A stretch of 64,000 bases of DNA, taken from positions 62,001-126,000 of the forward strand of contig NZ_AQUZ01000011.1 in the NCBI RefSeq assembly GCF_000372465.1, written 5' to 3'. Below, one piece after another: positions 41,644 through 50,311 of the stretch (position 1 is the stretch's first letter; each line of letters opens with the position of its first letter). The position numbers and the translations under genes are program-made. A model generated the notes under the pieces. That model did not search any database, was not told the DNA's origin, and saw only the letters and a program-made list of their open reading frames with translations. This stretch comes from Kribbella catacumbae DSM 19601. Lineage in GTDB: Bacteria > Actinomycetota > Actinomycetes > Propionibacteriales > Kribbellaceae.

Positions 41644-42129
41644 GTGACGGTCTCGTGGACGCTCTTCCTGGTGGGAGTACTGCTGCTCCTGCTCGGCGTC
41701 TACTGCAGCTGGACCGCAGGCCGCCTTGACCGCCTGCACCATCGCGTCGCCACCGCCCGCGCCTCCCTCGAGACTGAGCTGACCCGCCGCTCGGCCCTGG
41801 TCTCCGAGTTGGCCGGCAGCGGCGTACTGGACCCCGCCTCCTCGTTGCTGTTGCTAGACGCAGCACACCGAGCCCGTACTGCGAACAGCGACGAGCGGGA
41901 GCGATCCGAGTCGGCGTTGACCCGTGCGATCGGGGTGACCGGCACTGACGTCGAGCCCTGGGCCGCAGAGCTCGGTACTGCGATGCGGCGGGTCCAGTTG
42001 GCCAGGCGGTTCCACAACGACATCGTGGTGTCGACCCGGGAGTTGCGGCGCCGCCGGTTCGTCACCTGGTTCCGGCTGGCGGGCCACGCCCCGATGCCCA
42101 GCACGATAGAACTGGAGGACGGCAGCTAG
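41644..42129 (+). CDS. LemA-like membrane protein of unknown function
   Basis: The 161-residue protein has one N-terminal transmembrane helix (about 5-24) followed by a long helical, basic region with RRVQLARRFHNDIVVSTRELRR. This is like the C-terminal part of LemA proteins, in which ARRYYNdvV is conserved. Homologues often precede NUDIX genes in actinobacteria, but none is intact here. It starts with GTG and is divergent from mtnP. The function is unknown. Confidence 0.65.
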   Translation: MTVSWTLFLVGVLLLLLGVYCSWTAGRLDRLHHRVATARASLETELTRRSALVSELAGSGVLDPASSLLLLDAAHRARTANSDERERSESALTRAIGVTGTDVEPWAAELGTAMRRVQLARRFHNDIVVSTRELRRRRFVTWFRLAGHAPMPSTIELEDGS

Positions 42130-42139
42130 TGGAGGAGAC

Positions 42140-42289
42140 CTTCGCGGAGCAGGCGGAGCGGTACCCGTCTACCGCCCTTTCGGCTTCGACGTCTTCCGGA
42201 TCGAGGACGGGTTGATCGCGGAGCTGACTGCGTTCGAGCTCACCGACTTCGAACGCTTCGGCCTGCCGGATTACCTGGCGACTGGCTAG
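42140..42289 (+). pseudogene. Remnant of a SnoaL-like domain
   Basis: A frame without a start gives YRPFGFDVFRIEDGLIAEL, then TAFELTDFERFGLPDYL, to TAG at 42287. This matches the C-terminal SnoaL-like (NTF2) tail of some ECF sigma factors or small polyketide-cyclase-like proteins. Only the last 45 or so residues remain. Its last 50 bases overlap the 3' end of the minus-strand GGDEF gene. Confidence 0.5.
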
Positions 42290-45083
42290 TCGGGGAGCCC
42301 GGGGAGCGGTGCTGGGGCTGCGTCTGGGCCCGCAGCAAGGCGATGTCGGCGCCGCGCAGTGCCGCATCCGCGTCCCGGAAGCGCTTGATGCTCGGCAGCA
42401 CCCCGACCGCTATTCCGACGTCGGGCTCGGACTGCACCGAGTCGACCAGCTCATCGATCCGTGCCGCGTCGGGGCCGATGTCCTCCAGCAGGACCGCGAA
42501 CTCGTCCTGCCGCAGGCGCGCCGCGGAATCCCCATCAGCCAGCACCTGCCGCAGCCGCCGGACGACCTCCCGCCGTACCTCGACCTCACGCCGTACCTCG
42601 ACCTCACGCCGTACCTCGACCTCACGCCGTACCTCGACGAAGGCGGGATCGTCGCGCACCGGATGATCGTCCGGCGCATGCTGATCCACGGCGTCCTCAT
42701 CCAGGGCATGCTGGTCAGCGACTTGCTGATCAGGACCAGGCACGACGCGTAGCAGGACGACCGCGCAGTCGTAGTCCTGCGAGCGCCGGGTCCGATTGAT
42801 GGCAGCGCCAAGCCGATCAAGGAAGAGCATCCGGTTGACCAGCCCGGTCTCCGGATCACGCAAGGCGTTGCGGCGCAGGGCGAGTTCCTGTTCCTTCCGC
42901 TCGGTCATGTCGACCAAGGCACCGACAAGGCGGGCCGGACAGCCGGCATCGTCCAGAACGGTCACAGCGCGGCACATCATCCACCGGTAGTCGCCGGACG
43001 AGGTCCGCACCCGGTGCTCGAGTTCCAGCGGAGTACGGGCGCCGCCAAGCTGGGCGGCGATCGCGGCCGACAGTTCGCTCCGGTCGTCCGGATGCACGCG
43101 GTCGAGCCACTCGGTGGGGGACGAGCCGATCTCTTCCTCGCTGTAGCCCAGCGTCTGCTTCCACCTCGGCGAGTAGTAGACCGTGCCGGCCGAGACGTCC
43201 CAGTCCCAGGTGCCGTCCTGGGCCGCCATCGAGGCGAGCGCGTACCGCTCTTCGCTAGCGCGAATGGTGTCGGCGAGCGCTCGCTCGCGCGCCGCCGCCT
43301 CCTCCAGCGCCAGGCGCTGGTCGCGCAACGACGACATCAGCCGCTCCTGGTCCAGTGCCACCGCTAGCAGCGCCGCCCAGTGGTTGTACTTGTCCCGGCC
43401 GCTCGTCATCCGGGTGTCCACAGTGCCGTCGATCGCCAGCAGCCCCCAGTCGCTTCCGCCGAACGTCACCGGGAGGACCAAGGTGAGATCGCTGCTGCCG
43501 ATGCTCCCGGCCCGGGTCAGTGCCGCGGGCGGGAACTGGCTGGCTGGGGTGCGAGTGCCGATCAGGCGCGACAGCATCCCGGAGGTGTCGTTGACGCCAA
43601 CGATCTCGATCTCCCGATCGCCAGAAGAGTGGCCGACCCACAACCCGAGGCAGGCGGCGCCACGGCCGGCCCGCGGAAGCCAGGTGAGGGCGCGCGGGCT
43701 CGGCCCCTTGCCGCGCAGCAGGTCCATGTCGACCTCGTACTGGTCGGCGATCGTCCGCTCCAGGTAGCCGCTGCGCGCGAGCATCGGCCGGGTGCAGCCC
43801 TTGGTCAGCGCGAGCAGGATGTCGGTCGTGACCCGGCGCAGCGTCGGCAACCGGTCGGAGCCGGGCGGCAAGGTGCTCATCAGTTCGGTTTCCAGATCCC
43901 GGATCGCGGCGACGAACTGTTCGAGCGCTTCCGGGTATGGCCGCCGAGCGGAGGTCAGATCGGCGAGCCGGCCGAGCGACACCGCCGCCGGTACGGAGCC
44001 GCGCTCGGCGGCAGCGGTGAGCGGAGCGACGACCGCATGGAGCCAACTCCTGCGGGCCTCGTCGTCGCCCGAGCGGAAACTGCCGATCGCGGCGGACCGT
44101 CCGCCGAAGCCAGTGTCGGACAGCCGGCGCAGCCGCGATCGCGCCTGGGTGGAGCCGTAGATCTCGAACAGCGGATCGTCGGTGTCGGCGTCGGGCTGGG
44201 CCGTCGACTCGCCACATCCGCAGGACTCCCGGATCACCAGCGTCGACGGCGCGCGGTACTCCCCGGCGGCCACTTCCTCGCCGCGCAGGCGGGCGAGCAG
44301 CAACTTCACCGCGAGCCCGCCGACTCGGTCGTTGTGCGGATCGACGGTCGACAGCCGCGGTACCAGCCGGGCGCCGGTCTCGGTCCGGTCGAACCCGATG
44401 ACGGCCTGATCCCGCGGCAGCACGAGGCCGGCAGCCCGCAGTGCCCGGATGAAGCCGACCGCGTTCCGGTCCGTCGCCGCGATCGTTGCGGTCGTGGGCA
44501 GGCCGTCGGCCAGGAGCCGTGCCGCCGCTTCGGAGCCTCCTTGCTCGTGGTTGTCGACTGTCTCGGAGAACCACCCCGGCTCGGGCTTGATCCCGTGCTC
44601 GGCGAGCGCCGTCCGGTAGGCGTCGTACCGCTCCCGGATGTCGCGCTGCAACGGGCTGCCGATGAAACCGATCCGGGTGTGCCCGTGCTCGATCAGGTGC
44701 TGCAAAGCGGCGTACACGCCCCCGGCGTTGTCCGGAACCACCAGCGGAGTGGGGATGCTGGTCTGGTCCTCGCTGATCATCACGACCGGGCGGCCCCACT
44801 CCTGCACGGAGGCCAGCCGGTCGTGCCGAACTGCCTTGACGATGACGATGAGGCCGTCGACGGCATCGAGCGCGACGGGAACCTCGAGCAACGGCTCGTC
44901 CGGATACCGCTCGCGATCCAGCCCGGCGGGATAGGTCTGTACTGCGACCACGCTGTGCCCAGCCCGGCGTGCCGCGCGCGAAACTCCGGCGATCAGCGCA
45001 CCGAAGTAGAACCCGCCGACCACGGGCGACAGCACCCCGATGGTCTTTCGTGCGGTCGTGCCGCCGCGCCAGATCCCACCCAT
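42240..45083 (-). CDS. LacI-type sensor, PAS and degenerate GGDEF protein
   Basis: The 947-residue protein starts directly with a LacI-type sugar-binding domain (about 12-275: GVLSPVVGGFYFGALIAG, IGFIGSP, AVIGFDRTE) but has no DNA-binding helix. A middle region of about 320 residues follows. A PAS domain lies at about 615-725 (YYSPRWKQTLGYSEEEIG, DYRWMMCRAV, MTERKEQE). The GGDEF-like domain (about 740-930) keeps DPETGLVNR, but the active-site GGDEF is RQDEF in ARLRQDEFAVLL, and a repeat-rich segment of RREVEV interrupts it at about 813-837. It probably binds rather than makes cyclic di-GMP, or is inactive. It is divergent from a LacI repressor. Confidence 0.85.
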   Translation of the reverse strand: MGGIWRGGTTARKTIGVLSPVVGGFYFGALIAGVSRAARRAGHSVVAVQTYPAGLDRERYPDEPLLEVPVALDAVDGLIVIVKAVRHDRLASVQEWGRPVVMISEDQTSIPTPLVVPDNAGGVYAALQHLIEHGHTRIGFIGSPLQRDIRERYDAYRTALAEHGIKPEPGWFSETVDNHEQGGSEAAARLLADGLPTTATIAATDRNAVGFIRALRAAGLVLPRDQAVIGFDRTETGARLVPRLSTVDPHNDRVGGLAVKLLLARLRGEEVAAGEYRAPSTLVIRESCGCGESTAQPDADTDDPLFEIYGSTQARSRLRRLSDTGFGGRSAAIGSFRSGDDEARRSWLHAVVAPLTAAAERGSVPAAVSLGRLADLTSARRPYPEALEQFVAAIRDLETELMSTLPPGSDRLPTLRRVTTDILLALTKGCTRPMLARSGYLERTIADQYEVDMDLLRGKGPSPRALTWLPRAGRGAACLGLWVGHSSGDREIEIVGVNDTSGMLSRLIGTRTPASQFPPAALTRAGSIGSSDLTLVLPVTFGGSDWGLLAIDGTVDTRMTSGRDKYNHWAALLAVALDQERLMSSLRDQRLALEEAAARERALADTIRASEERYALASMAAQDGTWDWDVSAGTVYYSPRWKQTLGYSEEEIGSSPTEWLDRVHPDDRSELSAAIAAQLGGARTPLELEHRVRTSSGDYRWMMCRAVTVLDDAGCPARLVGALVDMTERKEQELALRRNALRDPETGLVNRMLFLDRLGAAINRTRRSQDYDCAVVLLRVVPGPDQQVADQHALDEDAVDQHAPDDHPVRDDPAFVEVRREVEVRREVEVRREVEVRREVVRRLRQVLADGDSAARLRQDEFAVLLEDIGPDAARIDELVDSVQSEPDVGIAVGVLPSIKRFRDADAALRGADIALLRAQTQPQHRSPGSPTSQSPGNPAGRSVRSR
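42571..42638. repeat. 18-base tandem repeat inside the GGDEF domain
   Basis: CGCCGTACCTCGACCTCA occurs three times exactly, followed by a partial fourth copy. It encodes REVEVR-type repeats on the minus strand and preserves the frame. Confidence 0.9.
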
Positions 45084-45147
45084 GCATTCCCCTCGATCAG
45101 AGCCGAGCCGATGCGCAAAGACGTACCGGCCGACACACTAGGTAATT

Positions 45148-46194
45148 GTGGTACCACCTGCCAGCGACAGTCCCGGATCGCCCGCGCGCCGCCCCACGAT
45201 CACCGATGTCGCCCGGGCCGCCGGGGTGTCGATCGCGGTCGTTTCGTATGCGCTCAACGGCCGTCCCGGGGTTTCGGCGGCCACCCGGGAGCGGGTACTG
45301 CGGATCGCGGACGAGTTCGGGTGGCGGCCGAACGCGGCGGCGCGATCGCTGCGAACCGGTCCGCGCGCGGCCGGTCTGGTGCTAACTCGGGAGACAGGAG
45401 CCGCGGTCCACGCGACCTCGTTCCTCGACTTCGTCTCCGCCGTGCAGGATGTGGTGGCCGAGCGCGGATTCGCCCTGCTGCTGCAGATCGTCGACTCCGC
45501 CGAGGCCGCCGTCGCGACGTACCGCAAATGGTGGGCCGAGCGCCGCTTCGACGTGATGATCGTGACCGACGCGCTAACCCAGGATCCGCGGGTGGACGCC
45601 TTGCGGCGGATGCGCGCGCCGGCCGTCGTACTGGCGCCGCCGAGCGTCTGCCCGGGGTTGGCGTCGGTCTGGCTCGACGAGGATGAGGCGTATTCGCGAG
45701 TCGGCACGTACCTGGTGGAACTCGGTCATCGTGAAGTCGCTGCCGTGACTGCTCCGGCGGCCCTGCATCGCACTCGGCTGCGGCTGGAAGTGCTCACCCG
45801 GGTGCTCGATGCGGTCGGTGGCACGCTGATCCACGAGGCCACGAACGCGACCGCCGAAGAGGCGGCCGCGACCACCCGGCGGCTGCTGACAGCGCCGTCG
45901 CCGCCGTCGGTCATCGTGCTCGACTCCGACCAGATGGCGGTGGCCGCACTCGACGTCGCGCGGCGGCTCGGCCTGCAGGTGCCGTGGGATCTGTCGATCG
46001 TTGCGGGCAGCGATTCGGCCCTGTGCCGGCTCGCGACGCCGTCGATCACGGCACTGCCGCTGCCATCCGGCGAGCTCGGAACCGCAGTGGGGCGGGCGGT
46101 ACTGGCGGTGCTCGACGGGCAGCCGGAGTACAGCTGGATAGAGCCGATCGGCGGCGTCGCAGTGCGCGGCAGTACCGCGCCTCGTTCCCGCTGA
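45148..46194 (+). CDS. LacI-family transcriptional regulator
   Basis: The 348-residue repressor begins with a helix-turn-helix (PTITDVARAAGVSIAVVSYALNG at about 16-38, with a hinge GWRPNAAARSLRTG). The sugar-binding domain is of the usual length. It is divergent from the LacI-sensor/PAS protein and directly upstream of the GH6 cellulase, so a cellulose- or cello-oligosaccharide-responsive role (CebR-like) is likely but unproven. The GTG start lies in a small palindrome GTGGTACCAC. Confidence 0.9.
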   Translation: MVPPASDSPGSPARRPTITDVARAAGVSIAVVSYALNGRPGVSAATRERVLRIADEFGWRPNAAARSLRTGPRAAGLVLTRETGAAVHATSFLDFVSAVQDVVAERGFALLLQIVDSAEAAVATYRKWWAERRFDVMIVTDALTQDPRVDALRRMRAPAVVLAPPSVCPGLASVWLDEDEAYSRVGTYLVELGHREVAAVTAPAALHRTRLRLEVLTRVLDAVGGTLIHEATNATAEEAAATTRRLLTAPSPPSVIVLDSDQMAVAALDVARRLGLQVPWDLSIVAGSDSALCRLATPSITALPLPSGELGTAVGRAVLAVLDGQPEYSWIEPIGGVAVRGSTAPRSR

Positions 46195-46234
46195 CGCCAT
46201 CCCATGGTCACGATGCGGTAACGCGGCGTTGTCC

Positions 46235-46244
46235 TAAACGTTTA
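46235..46244. promoter_or_regulatory. Candidate LacI-type operator upstream of cellulase
   Basis: TAAACGTTTA is a perfect palindrome with the central CG typical of LacI-family sites. It is flanked by CC and ACC and lies 123 bases before the cellulase start. Confidence 0.5.
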
Positions 46245-46366
46245 ACCCCATCCCGGGCGCACATCGCCGCATGTGAGGTTCGCCGGAGCCGCCCCGGATT
46301 GTGCGAGGCGGCTCGTGCCTGGGCCTCCTGGTGGGACCGGCACGCCGACCACACCTGGAGGCACGT

Positions 46367-48373
46367 GTGTTCAGAATCCCCAAACGACTGTTGGCCGCCA
46401 CCACCGCCGTAGTCGTCACCCTCCCGCTGACCCTGATGAGCACGGCGAACGCCGCCGAGCCGCATGTCGACAACCCGTACGCCGGCGCTGCGCAGTACGT
46501 GAATCCCACTTGGGCCGCGTCCGTCGAGGGCGCCGCCACCCGCGCCTCCGATCCGGCGCTGGCCGCGAAGATGCGGGCGGTCAAGACCCAGCCGACCGCG
46601 GTCTGGATGGACCGGATCAGCGCCATCGCCGGCAACGCGGCCGGCAACGGGTTGCGCTTCCACCTCGACAACGCCCTGACCCAGAAGCAGTCCGGTACGC
46701 CGCTGGTCGTGAACCTGGTGATCTACGACCTGCCCGGCCGGGACTGCTACGCGCTCGCCTCGAACGGCGAACTGCCGGCCACCGCTGCCGGTTTGGCCCG
46801 CTACAAGACCGAGTACATCGATCCGATCGCGGCCATGCTCGCCGAGCCGAAGTACCAGGGCCTGCGGATCGCGGCGACGATCGAGCCGGACTCGCTGCCG
46901 AACCTGATCACGAACATTTCGCACCCCGAGTGCCAGGTGGCCGCGCCGTTCTACCGCGAGGGCGTCAAGTACGCACTCGACAAGCTGCACGCGATCCCGA
47001 ACGTCTACAACTACATCGACGCCGCCCACTCCGGCTGGCTCGGCTGGGACAGCAACGCCGCTCCGGCCGCCAAGCTGTTCGCCGAGGTTGCCAGGACCAC
47101 CCAGGCCGGGCTGGCCTCGGTCGACGGCTTCGTCACGAACACGGCCAACACCACCCCACTGGCCGAGCCGTACCTGCCGAACTCGTCGCTGGTGCTGAAC
47201 GGCACGCCGATCCGCTCGTCGACGTACTACGAATGGAACTTCGACTTCGACGAGCTCGACTGGACCGCGCACCTGCACAGCCTGCTTGTTGCCGAGGGGT
47301 TCCCGGCGAGCACCGGCATGCTGGTCGACACCTCGCGCAACGGGTGGGGTGGCGCCGCTCGGCCGACGGCAACCTCGACCAGTACGAATGTGAACACCTA
47401 CGTCGACGAGTCGCGGGTCGATCGCCGCAACCACCGGGGCGCCTGGTGCAACCCGCTGGGCGCTGGGATCGGCGAGCGTCCGCAGTCGACTCCGGCCGCA
47501 CCTGCGGCGTCACACCTCGACGCCTTCGTCTGGATCAAGCCGCCGGGTGAGTCCGACGGCGCGTCCACCGACATCGCGAACGACGAGGGCAAGCGGTTCG
47601 ACCGGATGTGCGACCCGACGTTCGTGTCGCCCAAGCTGGGGAACCGGCTGACCGGCGCCTCGCCCGGCGCTCCGCTCTCGGGCCACTGGTTCGAATCGCA
47701 GTTCGTCGAACTGGTCCGCAACGCCTTCCCGGTGATCAACGGTGGCGGCAACCCGCCCACGGACACGATCGCGCCGTCGGTACCGGCCGCTCTGCAGGCC
47801 GGGGCAATCACCAACACGTCCGTGGCGCTGACCTGGACGCCCTCGACGGACAACGTCGGCGTGACCGGCTACGACATCTACCGCGGTACTACGCTCGCCG
47901 GCTCCTCCAGTACTGCGAGCTTCACGGCCACCGGGCTCACGGCCAGTACGGCGTACTCGTTCACGGTGCGGGCCAAGGATGCGGCGGGCAACGTCTCTGC
48001 CGCCTCGGCGGCCGTGTCGGCGACAACAACTGGCACCAGCAACCCGCCGGGCGGCTGCAAGGTGACCTACTCCGCGAACAGCTGGAACACCGGGTTCACG
48101 GCGTCGATCAAGCTGACCAACACGTCGACGACTCCGCTGACCAACTGGCGGCTGACCTTCGCCTTCGCCAATGGGCAGACGGTCCAGCAGGGCTGGAACG
48201 CGGTGTGGAGCCAGGCCGGCAGCACGGTGACCGCCACCGGTAATGCTGGCTCGTGGAACGAGACGCTCGCGCCCGGAGCGACGCTCGACATGGGCTTCAA
48301 CGGCGCACACACCGGCACCAACAACGCCCCGACCGCGTTCTCGGTCAGCGGCCAGCCCTGCACGCTCGGCTGA
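46367..48373 (+). CDS. Secreted GH6 cellulase (cellobiohydrolase) with FN3 and CBM2
   Basis: The 668-residue protein has a Sec signal (about 1-29, cleaved after STANA), a GH6 catalytic domain (about 40-440) with PLVVNLVIYDLPGRDC and the catalytic acid in ATIEPDSLPN, then an FN3 domain (about 465-555). A C-terminal CBM2 starts at GCKVTYSANSW, with conserved tryptophans (SWNTGF, NWRLTF, GWNAVW). It hydrolyses cellulose outside the cell. Extended loop segments such as NGWGG and WCNPLGAGIGERP are typical of exo-acting bacterial GH6. GGAGG lies five bases before the GTG start. Confidence 0.94.
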   Translation: MFRIPKRLLAATTAVVVTLPLTLMSTANAAEPHVDNPYAGAAQYVNPTWAASVEGAATRASDPALAAKMRAVKTQPTAVWMDRISAIAGNAAGNGLRFHLDNALTQKQSGTPLVVNLVIYDLPGRDCYALASNGELPATAAGLARYKTEYIDPIAAMLAEPKYQGLRIAATIEPDSLPNLITNISHPECQVAAPFYREGVKYALDKLHAIPNVYNYIDAAHSGWLGWDSNAAPAAKLFAEVARTTQAGLASVDGFVTNTANTTPLAEPYLPNSSLVLNGTPIRSSTYYEWNFDFDELDWTAHLHSLLVAEGFPASTGMLVDTSRNGWGGAARPTATSTSTNVNTYVDESRVDRRNHRGAWCNPLGAGIGERPQSTPAAPAASHLDAFVWIKPPGESDGASTDIANDEGKRFDRMCDPTFVSPKLGNRLTGASPGAPLSGHWFESQFVELVRNAFPVINGGGNPPTDTIAPSVPAALQAGAITNTSVALTWTPSTDNVGVTGYDIYRGTTLAGSSSTASFTATGLTASTAYSFTVRAKDAAGNVSAASAAVSATTTGTSNPPGGCKVTYSANSWNTGFTASIKLTNTSTTPLTNWRLTFAFANGQTVQQGWNAVWSQAGSTVTATGNAGSWNETLAPGATLDMGFNGAHTGTNNAPTAFSVSGQPCTLG

Positions 48374-48408
48374 CCTTCACCACTGCCGCCTTGACCGCGG
48401 CCTGAGCC

Positions 48409-48455
48409 GCCGGTCGCGGTTCCGCCCTGCCCCTCAGGGAGGAACCGCGACCGGC
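48409..48455. terminator. Strong bidirectional hairpin terminator
   Basis: GCCGGTCGCGGTTCC (48409-48423) and GGAACCGCGACCGGC (48441-48455) pair perfectly over 15 bases. It lies between the convergent cellulase and DNA polymerase genes, ten bases from the latter. Confidence 0.8.
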
Positions 48456-48464
48456 TCCACTCGC

Positions 48465-50114
48465 TCACTTGGCGTCGGCGTAGCACTCTACGATCGCGGT
48501 GGTGAAGGGGAACCGGGTCGGGGTTTCACCGAAGGTGATCCGGCCGGCCAGGTCGCCGGCGGCTTGAATCGCCGTCGCGACCTCGTCGGCCTCCTCGGCC
48601 GGGCAGTGCACGATCACCTCGTCGTGCTGGAAGAAGACCAGCTCGGCCTTCAACTCGGCGATGGACTGGCGCAGCGCGGCCATCATCAGCAGCGCCCAGT
48701 CGGCGGCGCTGCCCTGGACGACGAAGTTCCTGGTGAACCGCCCTCTCGCCCGGGCGTGCCTGGCGTCGGTCGGCCGCTCTTCCGAAGGCCCTTCCAGCAT
48801 CGCGTCGTCGATGGGTGAGCCGGATGGCGGGCAGGTCCGGCCGAGCCAGGTGCGGACCAGCCGCCCCTCCTCACCGGCCCGCGCAGCGTCGTCGACGTAA
48901 GCAACGGCCTTCGGGAAGCGCTTCCGCAGCGCGGCCAGATTCTTCAGCCCGTCACCCGAGGTCTGCCCGTAGACAGCACCCAGTACTGCGAGCTTGGCCA
49001 TCGCGCGATCGCCCGAGAACGCCTTGTCCGAAACGGCTTTGTAGAGATCCCCAGCGGACCCGGCGACGTCCATCAACCCCGGATCGCGGGAGATCGCGGC
49101 GAGCACGCGCGGCTCCAGCTGCGACGCGTCGGCGACCACCAACCGCCAACCCGGATCGGCGACCACCGCACGGCGGATCACCTTCGGGATCTGCAGCCCG
49201 CCGCCACCATTCGTTACCCAACGCCCCGACACTGTGCCACCAGGGATGAAGCCCGGCCGGAAACGCCCGTCATGAACCCAGTCATGCAGCCACGACCAGC
49301 CATTGGCCGTGTAGATCCGGTAGAGCGTCTTGTACTCGAGCAGCGGCGCGACCGCCGGATGGTCGATGCCCTCCAGTTCCCACTTCCTGGTCGAACTGAC
49401 CTGATGCCCCGCCTGCTTGAACGCCTTGAGCACATCCGCCGGCAGATCCGGCCTGACCCGGCGTCCGAAGGCCTCGGACACCTGATCGGCCAGCTCGGTC
49501 AGCCGTCGGGGCTCACCACTGCCCGCGAACCGCTCACCGAGCAGCTCGGTCAGCAGTGCGCGATGCGTCTCCGCACTCCAGGGCAGCCCGGCGCGATCCA
49601 TCTCGGCGGCGACGAGCATCCCGGAGGACTCGGACGCGGTCAGCAGCCGCATGCGCTCGGGATACTCGGCCAACTGATGCCGGCGAAGCTGGTCGGAATA
49701 CACCCGGAGCAGCGCCTCGAAGGCGATCGGCTCCTCCTGGATCTCGAACAACGACGATTGCTCACCCGGAGTCGCGGAGCGCAACGGCGGATCAGCCGGC
49801 ACCGGCTTGCCGCTCAGCCTTGCCCAGGCAGCCGCCGCCGATCGCGGCTCCCCAAGCCGCCCTTCATGCCCGAGCAGCAACACCTCGGCGCACTCGACGT
49901 CATAACACCGCTCAACCCGCACCCCGGACGCCAGCAGTCGCGAGTAGATCTCCGAGGTCGACCGCCACACCCACCGGGTCACCTGCGGTCGTGACCCGAT
50001 AGCAGCGGCGAGATCCGGCTCGCGGAGTATCGGCCCAGCAGGCTGCCCGTCCGGGTGCAGCGCGACAAGCAGCGCCCCACCGTCCACGGGCGCGATCGCC
50101 CACCGCTCGTCCAT
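48465..50114 (-). CDS. Family A DNA polymerase with exonuclease-like domain
   Basis: The 549-residue protein belongs to the actinobacterial bifunctional 3'-5' exonuclease/DNA polymerase group, shorter than PolA and without the 5' nuclease. Motif A is VVADASQLEPRVLAAIS (DYSQIELR in PolA), the O helix is around AKLAVLGAVYGQTSGDGL, and motif C is FQHDEVIV. The polymerase core is plausibly active. The N-terminal 170 residues retain little of the exonuclease motif. It may act in repair synthesis. Confidence 0.85.
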   Translation of the reverse strand: MDERWAIAPVDGGALLVALHPDGQPAGPILREPDLAAAIGSRPQVTRWVWRSTSEIYSRLLASGVRVERCYDVECAEVLLLGHEGRLGEPRSAAAAWARLSGKPVPADPPLRSATPGEQSSLFEIQEEPIAFEALLRVYSDQLRRHQLAEYPERMRLLTASESSGMLVAAEMDRAGLPWSAETHRALLTELLGERFAGSGEPRRLTELADQVSEAFGRRVRPDLPADVLKAFKQAGHQVSSTRKWELEGIDHPAVAPLLEYKTLYRIYTANGWSWLHDWVHDGRFRPGFIPGGTVSGRWVTNGGGGLQIPKVIRRAVVADPGWRLVVADASQLEPRVLAAISRDPGLMDVAGSAGDLYKAVSDKAFSGDRAMAKLAVLGAVYGQTSGDGLKNLAALRKRFPKAVAYVDDAARAGEEGRLVRTWLGRTCPPSGSPIDDAMLEGPSEERPTDARHARARGRFTRNFVVQGSAADWALLMMAALRQSIAELKAELVFFQHDEVIVHCPAEEADEVATAIQAAGDLAGRITFGETPTRFPFTTAIVECYADAK

Positions 50115-50147
50115 GCCCTGATCCTCACACCTGCCACCGACATTCCC

Positions 50148-50247
50148 GGACCGCCACCACTCACAAACCTCGTCCGAGCAGTGCCGGCCAGGCGTGCGGT
50201 GGCGTGGCTTGGGCCGGATCCGGCAGGTTCATGAGTGGTGGCGGTCC
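50148..50247. repeat. Most complete copy of the dispersed palindromic repeat
   Basis: The arms at 50148-50170 and 50225-50247 are inverted copies that match at 21 of 23 positions; the outer part is GGACCGCCACCACTCA. The 54-base centre includes GCCGGCCAGGCGTGCGG, which resembles the core of the copies at 8045 and 29190. It fills the gap between the divergent polymerase and PdxR-like genes. Confidence 0.8.
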
Positions 50248-50311
50248 GCGTCCCCGCCGGGGAGGGGATGCTTGATGAGAACCGTGATGCCAATTGTGGA
50301 ACACTGGACTT

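Noticed and set aside
43380..45686. 768-residue plus-strand frame opposite the GGDEF protein
   Set aside because: The opposite strand has clear LacI-type and PAS motifs; this is an antisense shadow.
50287..50301. ATGCCAATTGTGGAA upstream of pdxR as a further IclR operator
   Set aside because: It matches only 11 of 15, lacks the left TTCC arm and lies in the promoter of an unrelated vitamin B6 regulator, so chance is likely.
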